Source: Streptomyces dysideae
GTDB taxonomy: Bacteria > Actinomycetota > Actinomycetes > Streptomycetales > Streptomycetaceae
Direction: 5' to 3'
Length of the DNA: 64,000 nucleotides
Assembly (NCBI RefSeq): GCF_001514305.1
Contig: NZ_KQ949082.1
Location: forward strand, 187,365 to 251,364
Position 1 is the first letter of the stretch. Every line of letters begins with the position of its first letter. The notes beneath the pieces were generated by a model. The model searched no databases, was not told the origin of the DNA, and was given only the letters and a program-made list of their open reading frames with translations. Positions 26,324 through 34,853 of this stretch are shown here, piece after piece. The translations under genes were made by a program, and so were the position numbers.

Positions 26324-27064
26324 ATGCGCATCTTCCTCGACGTCGGGGGGCACTACGGCGAAGTCCTGGACGTCGCCCTCGACCCCAGGTGGGGGTTCGA
26401 GAGGATCTATTCATTCGAGCCGGCGCGGCACTGCCGGCGCATCCTGAGCGGTTTCCGCGACGCCCGGGTGCAGGTCGTTCCGGCCGGGCTGTCCAGCCGG
26501 TCGGGGAAGGCCACGCTCTTCGGGACCGGTCTGCTGGGCGCGAGTGTGTACGCCGACAAGAGCCAGCCGGGCGAGTGCGTTCAGACGGAGAACATCGCCC
26601 TTCTGCGGGCCACGGACTGGCTGCTGGCGAACACGTCGGAGGAGGACGATATCTATCTGAAGCTCAACTGCGAGGGCAGTGAGTGCGATGTGATCGAGGA
26701 CATGCTCGACAGCGGCGTGATCGGCCGGCTTCGGAGCATCTATGTCGACTTCGACGTACGGAAGATCCCAAGCCAGGCGCACCGGCGGGCGACCGTGGAA
26801 CAGCGGCTGCGGCAGCACCGTCAGCAGTTTGTCACCCCCGATTCGCTGACCCGTCCTGCCGGAAGCGCCGCCGTGCGGGAGTGGCTCACCCTGGTCGGCC
26901 CGCAGTCGCCCGCTGCCAGGGGTACGCTGCGTTATCGTCTCGGACTGCACCGGCCCCCTTACGTCTGGGCGAGCCGGGCGGCGAAAGCCACGCTTCCGAA
27001 GCCCGCCTATTCGCTGGCGGCCCGGCACCTCGGGGCACAGACCCGCCTGCGCACCAGCCGCTGA
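26324..27064 (+). CDS. FkbM-type methyltransferase (divergent)
   Basis: A 246-residue protein with a Rossmann SAM site (RIFLDVGGHYGEVLDVAL, IYSFEPARHCRRIL) and an FkbM-like acidic motif (DIYLKLNCEGSECDVIEDML). The C-terminal ~80 residues are basic and have no clear family. It follows the epimerase by 19 nt. A GTG at 26315 would add three residues. It is more divergent than the FkbM protein at 24207, so methyl transfer is likely but the target is unknown. The operon ends at the strong terminator just downstream. Confidence 0.78.
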   Translation: MRIFLDVGGHYGEVLDVALDPRWGFERIYSFEPARHCRRILSGFRDARVQVVPAGLSSRSGKATLFGTGLLGASVYADKSQPGECVQTENIALLRATDWLLANTSEEDDIYLKLNCEGSECDVIEDMLDSGVIGRLRSIYVDFDVRKIPSQAHRRATVEQRLRQHRQQFVTPDSLTRPAGSAAVREWLTLVGPQSPAARGTLRYRLGLHRPPYVWASRAAKATLPKPAYSLAARHLGAQTRLRTSR

Positions 27065-27073
27065 TACGTGATC

Positions 27074-27102
27074 AGGTCCGCCGGGCGCTGCCCGGCGGAC
27101 CT
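27074..27102. terminator. Rho-independent terminator between convergent operons
   Basis: Perfect 13-bp stem (AGGTCCGCCGGGC, 27074-27086, with 27090-27102), GCT loop, then TTTTCTT on the + strand. It ends the 20572-27064 operon and lies just past the last gene of the converging - strand operon. Confidence 0.88.
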
Positions 27103-27124
27103 TTTTCTTGCTTGCCGCCTTCCC

Positions 27125-28330
27125 CTACAACATCGCGTGCAGCATGGCGGCCACGCGCTCGGGGGAGAACTCCGTCTGCGCGCGGCGCCGCAGGCGCTGC
27201 CCCCAGGCGTATCGGTCGGCGTGGGGAGCGGACATCAGGGACCGCACATGAGCGACCATGGTGTCAAGATCCCCCACCTTCGCCACATACGGGTAGTCGG
27301 CTCCCACCACGTCGGCGGACCCGCCTGCGTCCGTCGTCACGACCGGTGTGCCCGAGGCCATCGCCTCCAGCAGCACTCGTGGGAACCCCTCCTCGTAGCT
27401 CGGCATGACGACGCAGTCGGCTGCCGCGTACAACTCGGGGAGGTCGCGGTTGGGCACCGCACCGAGCATGTGCATGCGCCCCTTGAGCTCTGGGGCGGCC
27501 GCCTCGCGCTCCAGGCAGGGCCGTTCCGGACCGTCTCCGGCGACGACGAGACGGACACGAGCCCCGCAGACCGCACCGTCACCGGTGGAGCGGAGGACCG
27601 CCTTGAGCAGAGGCGCGAGCAGCCGGGCTCCCTTGCGGTACGACAGGCGGTGGACGAAGAGCACGACGAACTCGTCGTCGGCCCACCCGAGCGTCGTCCG
27701 AGCCTCCCGACGTGCCTGGGTGTCCAGAGGAGCGAAGCGTTCGGCGTCGACATCGTTGTAGAGCAGCCGCATCCTGTGCCGTGGCACTCCCCAGAGCCCC
27801 GCCATGATGGGGACCATGGTCTCCGGGCCGGTGACCAGGCAGTGCACCAGCCGTGCCGTGACCCGGTTGACGAACTCATGGGCCTTGAGCCACAGCGTCC
27901 TGCGCTGCTCCGGTGCCCGTACGTCGGGAAGCCCGCTCCGCCACAGCAGGACGCGGTGGCGGTACAGCGGGCGGGTGAGGATGAGGACGATCACGAACAG
28001 AGTGGAGTAGCGCAGAAAGTAGGTCCGGTACCCGGCGCGGGCACATCGGTGGATGGTGAGCGCCGTGCCCAGCACGCGTCCCACTCGGCTCCGGCCGGGA
28101 ACCCGCACCAGGAGGCGCACTCCGGCCAGTCGTGCCGGTGGGCTGCCACGCTCGACGGCCGCCGCGACGTCGACCCGTTCGCCCAGTGCGGCGAGCAACG
28201 CCGGAATGTGTGCGAAGTGTTCCGACTCGTCCTCGGACAGATGGGGGACGACATACACCAGGCGCGGTCGGTCCTCGGGCCCGGTGGAGACCGGCGTGTA
28301 GGGTGCTCCTCCGTGCAACGCGCTGCCCAT
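27125..28330 (-). CDS. Glycosyltransferase family 4
   Basis: A 401-residue GT-B enzyme. Donor-domain features are FVHRLSYRKGARLLAPLL, VRLVVAGDGPERPCLE, the ELYAAADCVVMPSYEEGFPR block and the E-x7-E motif (EEGFPRVLLEAMASG). A hydrophobic segment (YFLRYSTLFVIVLILTRPLY) in the N-domain is probably membrane-associating. Its ATG directly abuts the TAG of the methyltransferase gene upstream on the - strand, implying coupling. It is the last gene of the operon before the 27074-27102 terminator. The sugar specificity is unknown. Confidence 0.87.
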   Translation of the reverse strand: MGSALHGGAPYTPVSTGPEDRPRLVYVVPHLSEDESEHFAHIPALLAALGERVDVAAAVERGSPPARLAGVRLLVRVPGRSRVGRVLGTALTIHRCARAGYRTYFLRYSTLFVIVLILTRPLYRHRVLLWRSGLPDVRAPEQRRTLWLKAHEFVNRVTARLVHCLVTGPETMVPIMAGLWGVPRHRMRLLYNDVDAERFAPLDTQARREARTTLGWADDEFVVLFVHRLSYRKGARLLAPLLKAVLRSTGDGAVCGARVRLVVAGDGPERPCLEREAAAPELKGRMHMLGAVPNRDLPELYAAADCVVMPSYEEGFPRVLLEAMASGTPVVTTDAGGSADVVGADYPYVAKVGDLDTMVAHVRSLMSAPHADRYAWGQRLRRRAQTEFSPERVAAMLHAML

Positions 28331-29161
28331 CTAGCCCACCAGCTGGCCTTGTTGGCCGCACCGCTGCTGGGAGACACCGGGCAGGCGCACTGCCCCAGTG
28401 ATCTTCCTGGAGTCGAACAGGAAGCTGGGGTGCTGGTCGTACTCCCGGCAGAAGTCCAGGAAGGCCCTGCTGCAGTTCACGTCGTCGCTGGCGAAAACCC
28501 CGCCTTGGGTCATCCTCGGCCATACCTGCCTGTACTCGAACAGCTGGGGCAGGTACAGGTGATCGCTGTCGTGGAAGAACAGATCGATCCGTCCGACGCG
28601 CTTCAAGGCCTGGCCGAGCGACGCCTCGGGCTCCTTGGGGTCAAGGATCTCCAGCCGCCACTGCGGGTGTTCACCCACCAATCGGCCGGCGGTGCGGTTG
28701 ATGTCGAAGCTGTGCAGCAGCCCCCGGCCGTTGCGCTCCAGCGCGGCGAGGGTGATCCACGAGGAGCGGCCGTCGGCCACACCGGTCTCCACGACGGACT
28801 GCGGCTTCAGGAGTCGGCTGAGACCGTAGAGAACGGCGCTGGTTTCGGCCTCCACGCCGTGCGTCCGGGGATAGAACAGTTCGATCTCGGCATAGCGGTC
28901 GACCAGGCGCTCGGAGACTTCTCGATATTCGTCGAGTACCTGCTCGACTTCGGCCGTCTGCCAGCCGAGGCTCTCGAGAAACGCTGCCGCGGATGTGGCG
29001 AGTGCTCCGCCGGACCGGGTGAAGTCCATGATGGTCGGGGGTGTGTACCGCCGGATGCCGGTCCCCAGGGTGTGCATGGCGAGATACCCGCCCACCACCG
29101 ATGCGACAGGCCCCAAGCCGGAGTGCCTGACCCATCGACGGACCGTTGACGTTCGGCCCAC
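28331..29161 (-). CDS. Class I SAM-dependent methyltransferase
   Basis: A 276-residue protein. The SAM-binding motif is SVVETGVADGRSSWITLAAL, with HSFDINRTAGRL as the acidic loop and RIDLFFHDSDHLYLPQLFEY resembling the catalytic Asp region of methyltransferase family 24 proteins. An N-terminal stretch of about 90 residues is helical and unassigned. The start is a GTG at 29161 preceded by GAGGAGGT, a strong SD. The 97-nt gap upstream is comparatively A/T-rich and could contain an internal promoter. It is probably a sugar or aglycone methylase of the repeat unit. Confidence 0.83.
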   Translation of the reverse strand: MGRTSTVRRWVRHSGLGPVASVVGGYLAMHTLGTGIRRYTPPTIMDFTRSGGALATSAAAFLESLGWQTAEVEQVLDEYREVSERLVDRYAEIELFYPRTHGVEAETSAVLYGLSRLLKPQSVVETGVADGRSSWITLAALERNGRGLLHSFDINRTAGRLVGEHPQWRLEILDPKEPEASLGQALKRVGRIDLFFHDSDHLYLPQLFEYRQVWPRMTQGGVFASDDVNCSRAFLDFCREYDQHPSFLFDSRKITGAVRLPGVSQQRCGQQGQLVG

Positions 29162-29258
29162 AGCGACCTCCTCGTTGTGCGATTGTTGGTTACGGCATTT
29201 CAGAACTTATCGGTTCTTGTTGGGTATATTGCGCGCAACGCGGGAAATACCGGTGCGA

Positions 29259-30419
29259 TTACGGTGTGCTGACATTCCGGAAGAGGGCTGCCAGCGCGTC
29301 GAGATTGGTGTCGAAGCCGTAGGAGGCCAACACCTGGCGGCGGACGGACGCCAGGTGATCGACGCTGGGCGGCGATGCCAGGACCGTGCGTACACCGGCG
29401 GCGATCGCTCCCGGGTCGGGCGTTACCAGCGACACGCTGGGCCAGTCCGCCGCGGCCGCCGGAATCCCGCCGACCCTGGTGGCGACGACGGGCACACCCG
29501 CGGCGGTCGCCTCCAGGAGGGTCCTGGGCAGACCTTCGTCCCGCGAGGAGATGACGAAGAGGTCGGCGCGGGAGAGTTCCGAGCGGACCTCGTCGACACC
29601 ACGCGCCCCGAGGAACTCCACATGGCGGGAGAGTCCGAGCCGCGCCGCCTGGTTGGTGAGCTGGGTTCGCAACGGCCCGTCGCCCACAATGCGCAGCCGG
29701 ATGCCGGGCAGTGTCGGGACGAGCTCGGCCAGCGCCGTCAGCAGCAGGTCGTAGCCCTTCGACGACACGAGCCGGCCGACCGTCAGGAGCTGCGGGGAGG
29801 CACTGGTCAGCGGCGGTCGGGTACGCTCCAGCGGTTTCTCCCAGATCGGCAGCAGCCGCGGGGGGACCAGGACGGACGGGATGCCGCGCCGGTCCAACGC
29901 GTCGCGCATGGACTGGGCGACGACCCTGCGGGCCGTGGCGCGGCGGGCGAAGGAGACGACTGCCCGCCGGAGCACCGCTCGGCGCCAGCGGCCCAGGGAG
30001 GCCACCGGCAGGGCGAGGTAGTCACCGTGAATGTCCATCAGCCAGGGGCAACGAACCAGGCGCGCGACGAGCCAGGCGGAGAGCCATCCCCAGGGCTCGG
30101 CGCCGTTGACGACGACCGTCTCACCTCTGCGCGTCGCGGCGCGCGCGAGGCGTACACCGATGCGCACCGATCCAGCCGCCCAGATCAGCGACCGCGGGCC
30201 CGTGCGGCGCGGACGCCTGAGGACATGCATCGAGCCACGGAGGCATTCCAGCTGGGGGCCCGCCCAGATGCACCGGGCCTGGCCGAGGCGGCCGGCCAGC
30301 GCTGCCCAGGTGCGGAAGTCCGCCGAGTCGTCGACGTCCGCCTGCCGGGAGCCCGAGATGGTCACCACCGTGAGAGTGGGTGGCATCGTGGCCGGGACGG
30401 CGGTGGGCGCGGCGGTCAC
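29259..30419 (-). CDS. Glycosyltransferase family 4
   Basis: A 386-residue GT-B enzyme. The donor domain is clear: LLTVGRLVSSKGYDLLLTAL, GIRLRIVGDGPLRTQL, VEFLGARGVDEVRSELSRAD and the E-x7-E motif in SSRDEGLPRTLLEATAAGVP. The N-domain has VVVNGAEPWGW and PWLMDIHGDYLA. Its GTG start overlaps the WbqC stop (GTGA), showing translational coupling. It probably adds one sugar to the growing repeat unit. Confidence 0.88.
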   Translation of the reverse strand: MTAAPTAVPATMPPTLTVVTISGSRQADVDDSADFRTWAALAGRLGQARCIWAGPQLECLRGSMHVLRRPRRTGPRSLIWAAGSVRIGVRLARAATRRGETVVVNGAEPWGWLSAWLVARLVRCPWLMDIHGDYLALPVASLGRWRRAVLRRAVVSFARRATARRVVAQSMRDALDRRGIPSVLVPPRLLPIWEKPLERTRPPLTSASPQLLTVGRLVSSKGYDLLLTALAELVPTLPGIRLRIVGDGPLRTQLTNQAARLGLSRHVEFLGARGVDEVRSELSRADLFVISSRDEGLPRTLLEATAAGVPVVATRVGGIPAAAADWPSVSLVTPDPGAIAAGVRTVLASPPSVDHLASVRRQVLASYGFDTNLDALAALFRNVSTP

Positions 30420-31114
30420 GAGGCACCGAGCCGGTAGCCGGACAGCAGTGGTGGCAGTTCCTCGGGGGCGAGCCGAGCACAGGCGTCGACGGCCGAGAGG
30501 CAGGGCACGAAGGTATCGCCGTCCTGGGGGTAGGTCGGATGATCGAAGTCGAAGAAGCTCACCTTGATCCCTTGCCTGGCGAAGGCCTCCAGGTCCAGGT
30601 AGTCACGTCCGGAGGGTCCCGCCAGATATTCATCGGCGCCCACCGCCCGGCAGAGATTGATGATCAGTTCTCCCTTGGTTCCCGCGGCGTCGAGCTCGGA
30701 GGAGCGGATCCGCGGCACCTTGACGTCGAACTGCGCCAGCAGCCAGTCGGAGAGGTTGAGGTTGAGGTCGGCAAGAGAGCTGCCGGGTGCCGCGGAATCG
30801 ACCGACGACAGCAGGTCGTCGACCTTGTGGGCGCCCGGCATCCCGAACATCGCCTGGCTGAGGCGCCCGCGATAGCGCCGTCGCCAGGAGGGCACCTCGC
30901 AGATCCGCACATCACCGATCGGGGTGCCGAATGGGGCCGTCACCGGGACGGTCACCCATGTGGGCCTTCCGCCGAGGAGAACCCGATTGCGGTTCTGGAA
31001 GTAGTTCTTTCGGTACGGCACCGAGTCGAGGACGATCCACAACTCCGACGCGGCGACCTTGGCCAGCAGGCCGAGCCACGGCAGATGCTCGGGCTGATGG
31101 ATCGTCACCCTCAT
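30416..31114 (-). CDS. WbqC family protein
   Basis: A 232-residue WbqC-like protein. The diagnostic start VTIHQPEHLPWLGLLAKV and the block SVPYRKNYFQNRNRVLLGG are present, as is the Asp/Asn-rich middle (SLADLNLNLSDWLLAQF). WbqC proteins occur in O-antigen and capsule loci, often beside deacetylases and transferases; a role in amino-sugar N-acylation has been suggested but their reaction is not settled. Start and stop overlap both neighbours by 4 nt (ATGA and GTGA). Confidence 0.85.
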   Translation of the reverse strand: MRVTIHQPEHLPWLGLLAKVAASELWIVLDSVPYRKNYFQNRNRVLLGGRPTWVTVPVTAPFGTPIGDVRICEVPSWRRRYRGRLSQAMFGMPGAHKVDDLLSSVDSAAPGSSLADLNLNLSDWLLAQFDVKVPRIRSSELDAAGTKGELIINLCRAVGADEYLAGPSGRDYLDLEAFARQGIKVSFFDFDHPTYPQDGDTFVPCLSAVDACARLAPEELPPLLSGYRLGAS

Positions 31115-31779
31115 GCCAGTACGCCTTCCAGCCGCGAGACCTCGAACGCCTCGCCGTAGCGGGCGCGCATCTCGTAGCCGCGGTAGCGCGATCGAGCCTC
31201 GACGCCTTCGATCCACTGCTCCCCGTATTTCCGGTACTCCGACTCGTGCTGTCGCAGGGCCTGGAGTTTCTGCTCGATGGTGTCGTCGATGCTGAAGTAC
31301 AGCTGTGGGCGGAAGCCGACGTAGCTGCGCCCGGAGGGCGTGATGGGCTCGTACATGACGACGGAGTTGTAGTACCTGCCGGCCGCGATGGTGGCCAGGG
31401 CGGTGTTCGCGTGGGACCGATGAGTGTCGAACGGCCAGTGGGTGAAAATCATGGTCGGACGGAAGTCGTCGACGACCTCGTTGATCGACTCCACGACGGT
31501 CGAGTGGTTCTCCACGTCCTTGGCAGGGAAGCGGAGGATGTCGATCTCCTTCACCCCGAGCGTCGCCGCGGCCTCCCTGCCCTCGGCCACCGCCACGTCC
31601 GCCTCGCGGAAGTGACTGCCGTCGTAGCTGGTGTACTCGGAGGTGCTCATCACCAGGAAGCGCACCTGCGCTCCCGTATTGACCAGCCGGGCGGCGGTGC
31701 CGCCGGCCGCCAGCTCGATGTCGTCGAGATGGGCCCCGACGAAGAGGCTGCGCTCGAACATCGGGTTGCTGCAGAACAT
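31111..31779 (-). CDS. PIG-L family N-deacetylase
   Basis: A 222-residue LmbE/PIG-L deacetylase. The Zn site is GAHLDDIEL at the N-terminus (AHxDD) with the downstream His of the HWPFDTHRSHANT block. It probably removes an N-acetyl group from an amino-sugar precursor or lipid-linked intermediate in the cytoplasm. AGAGGA precedes ATG 31779, and the start overlaps the GNAT stop by one base (TAATG). The GNAT-deacetylase-WbqC order suggests deacetylation followed by re-acylation with a different group, which is inference. Confidence 0.88.
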   Translation of the reverse strand: MFCSNPMFERSLFVGAHLDDIELAAGGTAARLVNTGAQVRFLVMSTSEYTSYDGSHFREADVAVAEGREAAATLGVKEIDILRFPAKDVENHSTVVESINEVVDDFRPTMIFTHWPFDTHRSHANTALATIAAGRYYNSVVMYEPITPSGRSYVGFRPQLYFSIDDTIEQKLQALRQHESEYRKYGEQWIEGVEARSRYRGYEMRARYGEAFEVSRLEGVLA

Positions 31780-32288
31780 TACGTCTTCCTCTCCGAGAAC
31801 ACCCGCTGAGGCAGAGCGGTGCCGGTAGCAAGGGACAACTTGCCGTCCGGAGTGGTGCCGGCGATGTGAAATCCCGCGCGGGTGTAGAGCGCGAGCGCCG
31901 GCTTGTTGCGGGGATCGCACACGAGGGTGGTGGTGCCGGGCGCCTGCGTGAGGACGCGGGTGAGCAGCCGGGAGGCGATGCCGGTGCCCCACAGGTCGGG
32001 ATCGGTGGCCACGCGGTGGATGTGCGTACCGTCGGGCTTCCGGGAGGCGATCACAAAACCGACGGGCCGTCCGGAGTCGGTGGCCACGAGGCTCAGCTCC
32101 CGCTTCCCGGGGAGCTCCTGGGCGAAGTTCTCCGCCTGCCACGGTTCCTCGTCGTAATAGCTGCTCTTCCGGTGCACGCGCCGCTCCAGGTCGGTGAGCG
32201 GGCTCAGCAGTTCTTCCATGACGGCGCCGAGGCAGTGCAACTGCAGGCCGGGCCGACTGACGGCGGCCCTGTCATCCGTGCCGTGCAT
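31779..32288 (-). CDS. GNAT family N-acetyltransferase (internal start of a longer frame)
   Basis: A 169-residue GNAT. The acetyl-CoA site is ATDPDLWGTGIASRLLTRVL with the later NKPALALYTRAGF. It is in frame with the polymerase-like sequence upstream, without a stop between, yet ATG 32288 has an excellent SD (GGAGG, 8 nt before) and the preceding ~100 codons do not look like protein-coding sequence. I therefore read it as its own gene. It ends one base into the PIG-L start. A likely job is acylating an amino sugar made by the deacetylase next door. Confidence 0.8.
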   Translation of the reverse strand: MHGTDDRAAVSRPGLQLHCLGAVMEELLSPLTDLERRVHRKSSYYDEEPWQAENFAQELPGKRELSLVATDSGRPVGFVIASRKPDGTHIHRVATDPDLWGTGIASRLLTRVLTQAPGTTTLVCDPRNKPALALYTRAGFHIAGTTPDGKLSLATGTALPQRVFSERKT

Positions 32289-33836
32289 CCCGGGGACCTC
32301 CGTTCGGTCGGCGATCGCCCGAGCGTGGCACAGCGGTTCTCGGTGACGGTGCAGACGAGCCGATCCGCACGATTCGGTGCACTCCTTTGGCGTATCTCGG
32401 CCCTCGGGGAGTGTCCGAACGGAAACTGGAGGTAGCGGATCGATCTTGGTCCCGGTTCGGTGACGTGTCCATTCTACCTGGTCAGCGGGCTCTGCGGTCC
32501 TCGGCCGAATCTTGGAGACAGCGGGACGGAATGCCCCACGCGACGCGATCGCCTTGCCTGGCGACGGAAAGGCATCAACGGCGTCCGTGTTCATTCGAAG
32601 ACCGGAACAGCTGGCTGGTCTCTCTCCGTTGTTCGCCCCTTGGCTGGCACAGGCCGCCACCACCAAGCCAAGGATGCCCCAGCCAGCACCCGGAAAGGCA
32701 CCGATGGTGTTGAACCACACCGCTACCGTGACAAGGACCGCGCGGGTTACGCGATCTCCGTGACGCCATGCACACCACAGCAGCATGAGGAACATCGCCA
32801 ACCCGATGGCGCCCAGGAACACGGCCATGCACAGGTACACGTTGTGCAGACCCATGATGTTCGTTTGTCGATATGCATCGACCAACGCTTCACGGTTCAC
32901 CAGCGACCAACCTCCGCCGACCAGGGGGTTCGTTGCGGCGAAAGCGGGGCCGAAGGATGTGGCCTGCAGGGAGTGGACCTTCAGGGTCACGCCCATGTCG
33001 GGACGGATCACCGGCAGGACGAAAACGGTGCCCACGGCCACGCCGATCACGACCAGAGGGTTGATCCGGCCCTGCTGGCTTCTCCAGCGGAAGTGCCCGC
33101 GCCGATGCATGCTCAGTACCGCCAGACCGACAAGCCCTCCAGCCGATGCCGCAATCCCCCGAGAGCCGAACAGAAAGAGAAGTCCGCTGAAGACGAGCAG
33201 GCACTTGACGGGCTTACTGCCCTCCGCGAAGCCGAGAACGACCAGAACCGCAGCAAGCAAAGCAACCTCGTTCGGGCCACCTGGGAGCCCCGACCAACGC
33301 GTCGACGTGTAGCCGGAGAGAGGAACCGTGACCAGTACGCCGAGCAGAACCCAGCGGGCGCGGCGCCACACGTCGAAGCCTCGGGGAAGAAACAGTCCCA
33401 AGGCCGCACCGGCGACGACGAACTCCATGACGCGAAGGAAGCTGCTCACGGTCGGGATGCCACCAGCGAGGCTGCTGCGCAACACCCCAAAGATGAGCAA
33501 GGCGCCCATCGCCCTCAGGACGGGCATGTGACGGTCAGGCCGAGGTCGAACCAGACAGGTGATTCCAATCAGAAGGACCAGGAGATCCCCCAGACGGACC
33601 GTGGCCCCGCCGAGATCACCCATGGACGGCCATGCGGTTGGCGAGACCAGTGCTACTACTGCCGCCAGAATGAGGACAATTCGGGGGGGAGCGGCCACGA
33701 TGACGAACACCGCCCCGATGGGCAAGACGATCACCAGAGCCAGGTTTTCCTGTCCGGTGAGGACCAGTGTGACGAGCACGGTCATGGCGACGGCGCCAGC
33801 CGTGATGCCAGCGGTTGTCCTGGCTGCAGTCGGCAT
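31779..33836 (-). CDS. O-antigen polymerase/ligase-like membrane protein; frame runs on into GNAT
   Basis: The open frame is 685 codons. Residues 1 to about 410 form a Wzy/O-antigen-ligase-like protein with about ten helices (VLVTLVLTGQENLALVIVLP, ALVIFGV-type helices, LIFGVLRSSLAGGIP), the SGYTSTRWSGLPGGPNEVALL loop and the periplasmic NPLVGGGWSLVNREALVDAY loop that matches the family core. Residues about 410-515 are a polar, Pro/Arg/Thr-rich linker containing the 24-nt element found elsewhere as non-coding sequence, then the GNAT domain. ATG 33836 is preceded by GGAGGG. Either the polymerase stop was lost and the fusion is accidental, or a true fusion exists; I favour the former. Confidence 0.7.
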   Translation of the reverse strand: MPTAARTTAGITAGAVAMTVLVTLVLTGQENLALVIVLPIGAVFVIVAAPPRIVLILAAVVALVSPTAWPSMGDLGGATVRLGDLLVLLIGITCLVRPRPDRHMPVLRAMGALLIFGVLRSSLAGGIPTVSSFLRVMEFVVAGAALGLFLPRGFDVWRRARWVLLGVLVTVPLSGYTSTRWSGLPGGPNEVALLAAVLVVLGFAEGSKPVKCLLVFSGLLFLFGSRGIAASAGGLVGLAVLSMHRRGHFRWRSQQGRINPLVVIGVAVGTVFVLPVIRPDMGVTLKVHSLQATSFGPAFAATNPLVGGGWSLVNREALVDAYRQTNIMGLHNVYLCMAVFLGAIGLAMFLMLLWCAWRHGDRVTRAVLVTVAVWFNTIGAFPGAGWGILGLVVAACASQGANNGERPASCSGLRMNTDAVDAFPSPGKAIASRGAFRPAVSKIRPRTAEPADQVEWTRHRTGTKIDPLPPVSVRTLPEGRDTPKECTESCGSARLHRHREPLCHARAIADRTEVPGMHGTDDRAAVSRPGLQLHCLGAVMEELLSPLTDLERRVHRKSSYYDEEPWQAENFAQELPGKRELSLVATDSGRPVGFVIASRKPDGTHIHRVATDPDLWGTGIASRLLTRVLTQAPGTTTLVCDPRNKPALALYTRAGFHIAGTTPDGKLSLATGTALPQRVFSERKT
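32402..32425 (-). repeat. 24-nt upstream element, copy B (inverted)
   Basis: The reverse complement reads TTTCCGTTCGGA followed by CACTCCCCGAGG. It matches the copy at 35593-35616 in 23 of 24 positions, and CTACC about 7 nt further upstream is also shared. It lies 113 nt before the GNAT ATG at 32288, in the same orientation as that gene. The matching spacing to a downstream start in both copies suggests a promoter or operator element. Confidence 0.6.
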
Positions 33837-34110
33837 TACTGGATCCCTCCGCGGTCCACGAGACCGCATAGTGCGCGGATCATTCGTCTCCGGCGGTCCC
33901 GACGCCTGACACGACGCTTTCTCGGCACGTGTGCATCAGCATGTTCGGAGCCCGGCGGCGGGATGACCGGCGCGCGGTGGCGTGCCGCCTCAATTCACCC
34001 GGACTTGGCAACTTGATCGGACAAGGCACCGAAGTTCGCCGACGCCCGGCGCGACTTCATCACAGTGTTCCGTTTTACTCAAGTATGTAGTGGTTTAGTG
34101 CGCCCAGGAC
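33837..34110. other. Intergenic region at the rearranged centre of the polysaccharide locus
   Basis: About 270 nt between the start of the polymerase-like gene (- strand) and the glycosyltransferase remnant (+ strand). Apart from the SD of the polymerase gene no feature is evident. The stretch 34065-34100 is A/T-rich relative to its surroundings and may be the old promoter or a junction of the rearrangement. Confidence 0.4.
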
Positions 34111-34789
34111 GTGTTGGTCCGTCGGGTGCCCACCCTGGGCCGGGCCGTGCGACCGACGGACGACCTGCGCCCCCTGTCCGCACTGGTCGCCGCCTTGCGC
34201 CGGTTCCGGCCGCACATCGTGCACACGCACACCGCCAAGGCGGGGGCACTCGGACGTGCGGCAGCCGTGCTCGCCCGGGTGCCCGCGCGCGTGCACACGT
34301 TCCACGTCCACCTCCGGCAGGGCTATTTCTCACCGGCGAAGACCCGTCTGGTGATCCAGGCCGAGCGCGGTCTTGCAGCCGTCACCGACCGGCTCGTGGC
34401 GGTGGGGTGCAGTGTTCGTGACGACCTCCTGGCCGCTGGCATCGGCCGACCCGGGCAGTACGCCGTGGTGCCGCCCGGCACCACACCGCGGCCCCATCTC
34501 CCGGGCGCTCGGAGGCACGCAAGCAGCTCGGCGTTCCGGACGACAGCCTCACCGTGGCCTAGGTCGGACGGCTCACCAGGATCAAGCGGCCCGACTGGTT
34601 CCTGGCGGTGGCCCGCGAGGTGCGCCGCGCCGTTCCGACCGCCCGATTCCTGATGTGCGGGGCGGAGCCCTGCACGGCGAATTGGAGGCGGCCGCCGATC
34701 TGCGGGACGCGCTCCATCTGCTGGGCTGGCGTGCCGATGTGGAAACCGTCTGCGCCGCTGCGGACATCGTGCTCTGGCTCCGCCCATGA
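34111..34789 (+). pseudogene. Decayed glycosyltransferase family 4 gene
   Basis: Sequence clearly paralogous to the intact transferase at 40832-41998, for example RRFRPHIVHTHTAKAGALGR and TDRLVAVG. It is broken in several ways: the first block (34111 to about 34490) is followed by a frameshift; the second block (ARKQLGVPDDSLTVA, then VGRLTRIKRPDWFLAVA) has an in-frame TAG at 34560-34562 where the paralogue has Tyr; a second shift occurs near 34665; the last readable block (LHLLGWRADVETVCAAADIV) stops at 34789 before the donor-binding E-x7-E region. The start of the N-domain is also missing. It is in the opposite orientation to its paralogue. Confidence 0.88.
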
Positions 34790-34853
34790 TCCGCCGGACA
34801 GGTCCTAGGCCTGCCCGGCGAGGGGATGTCTTCACGTCTCGGCGCAGCGGAAC

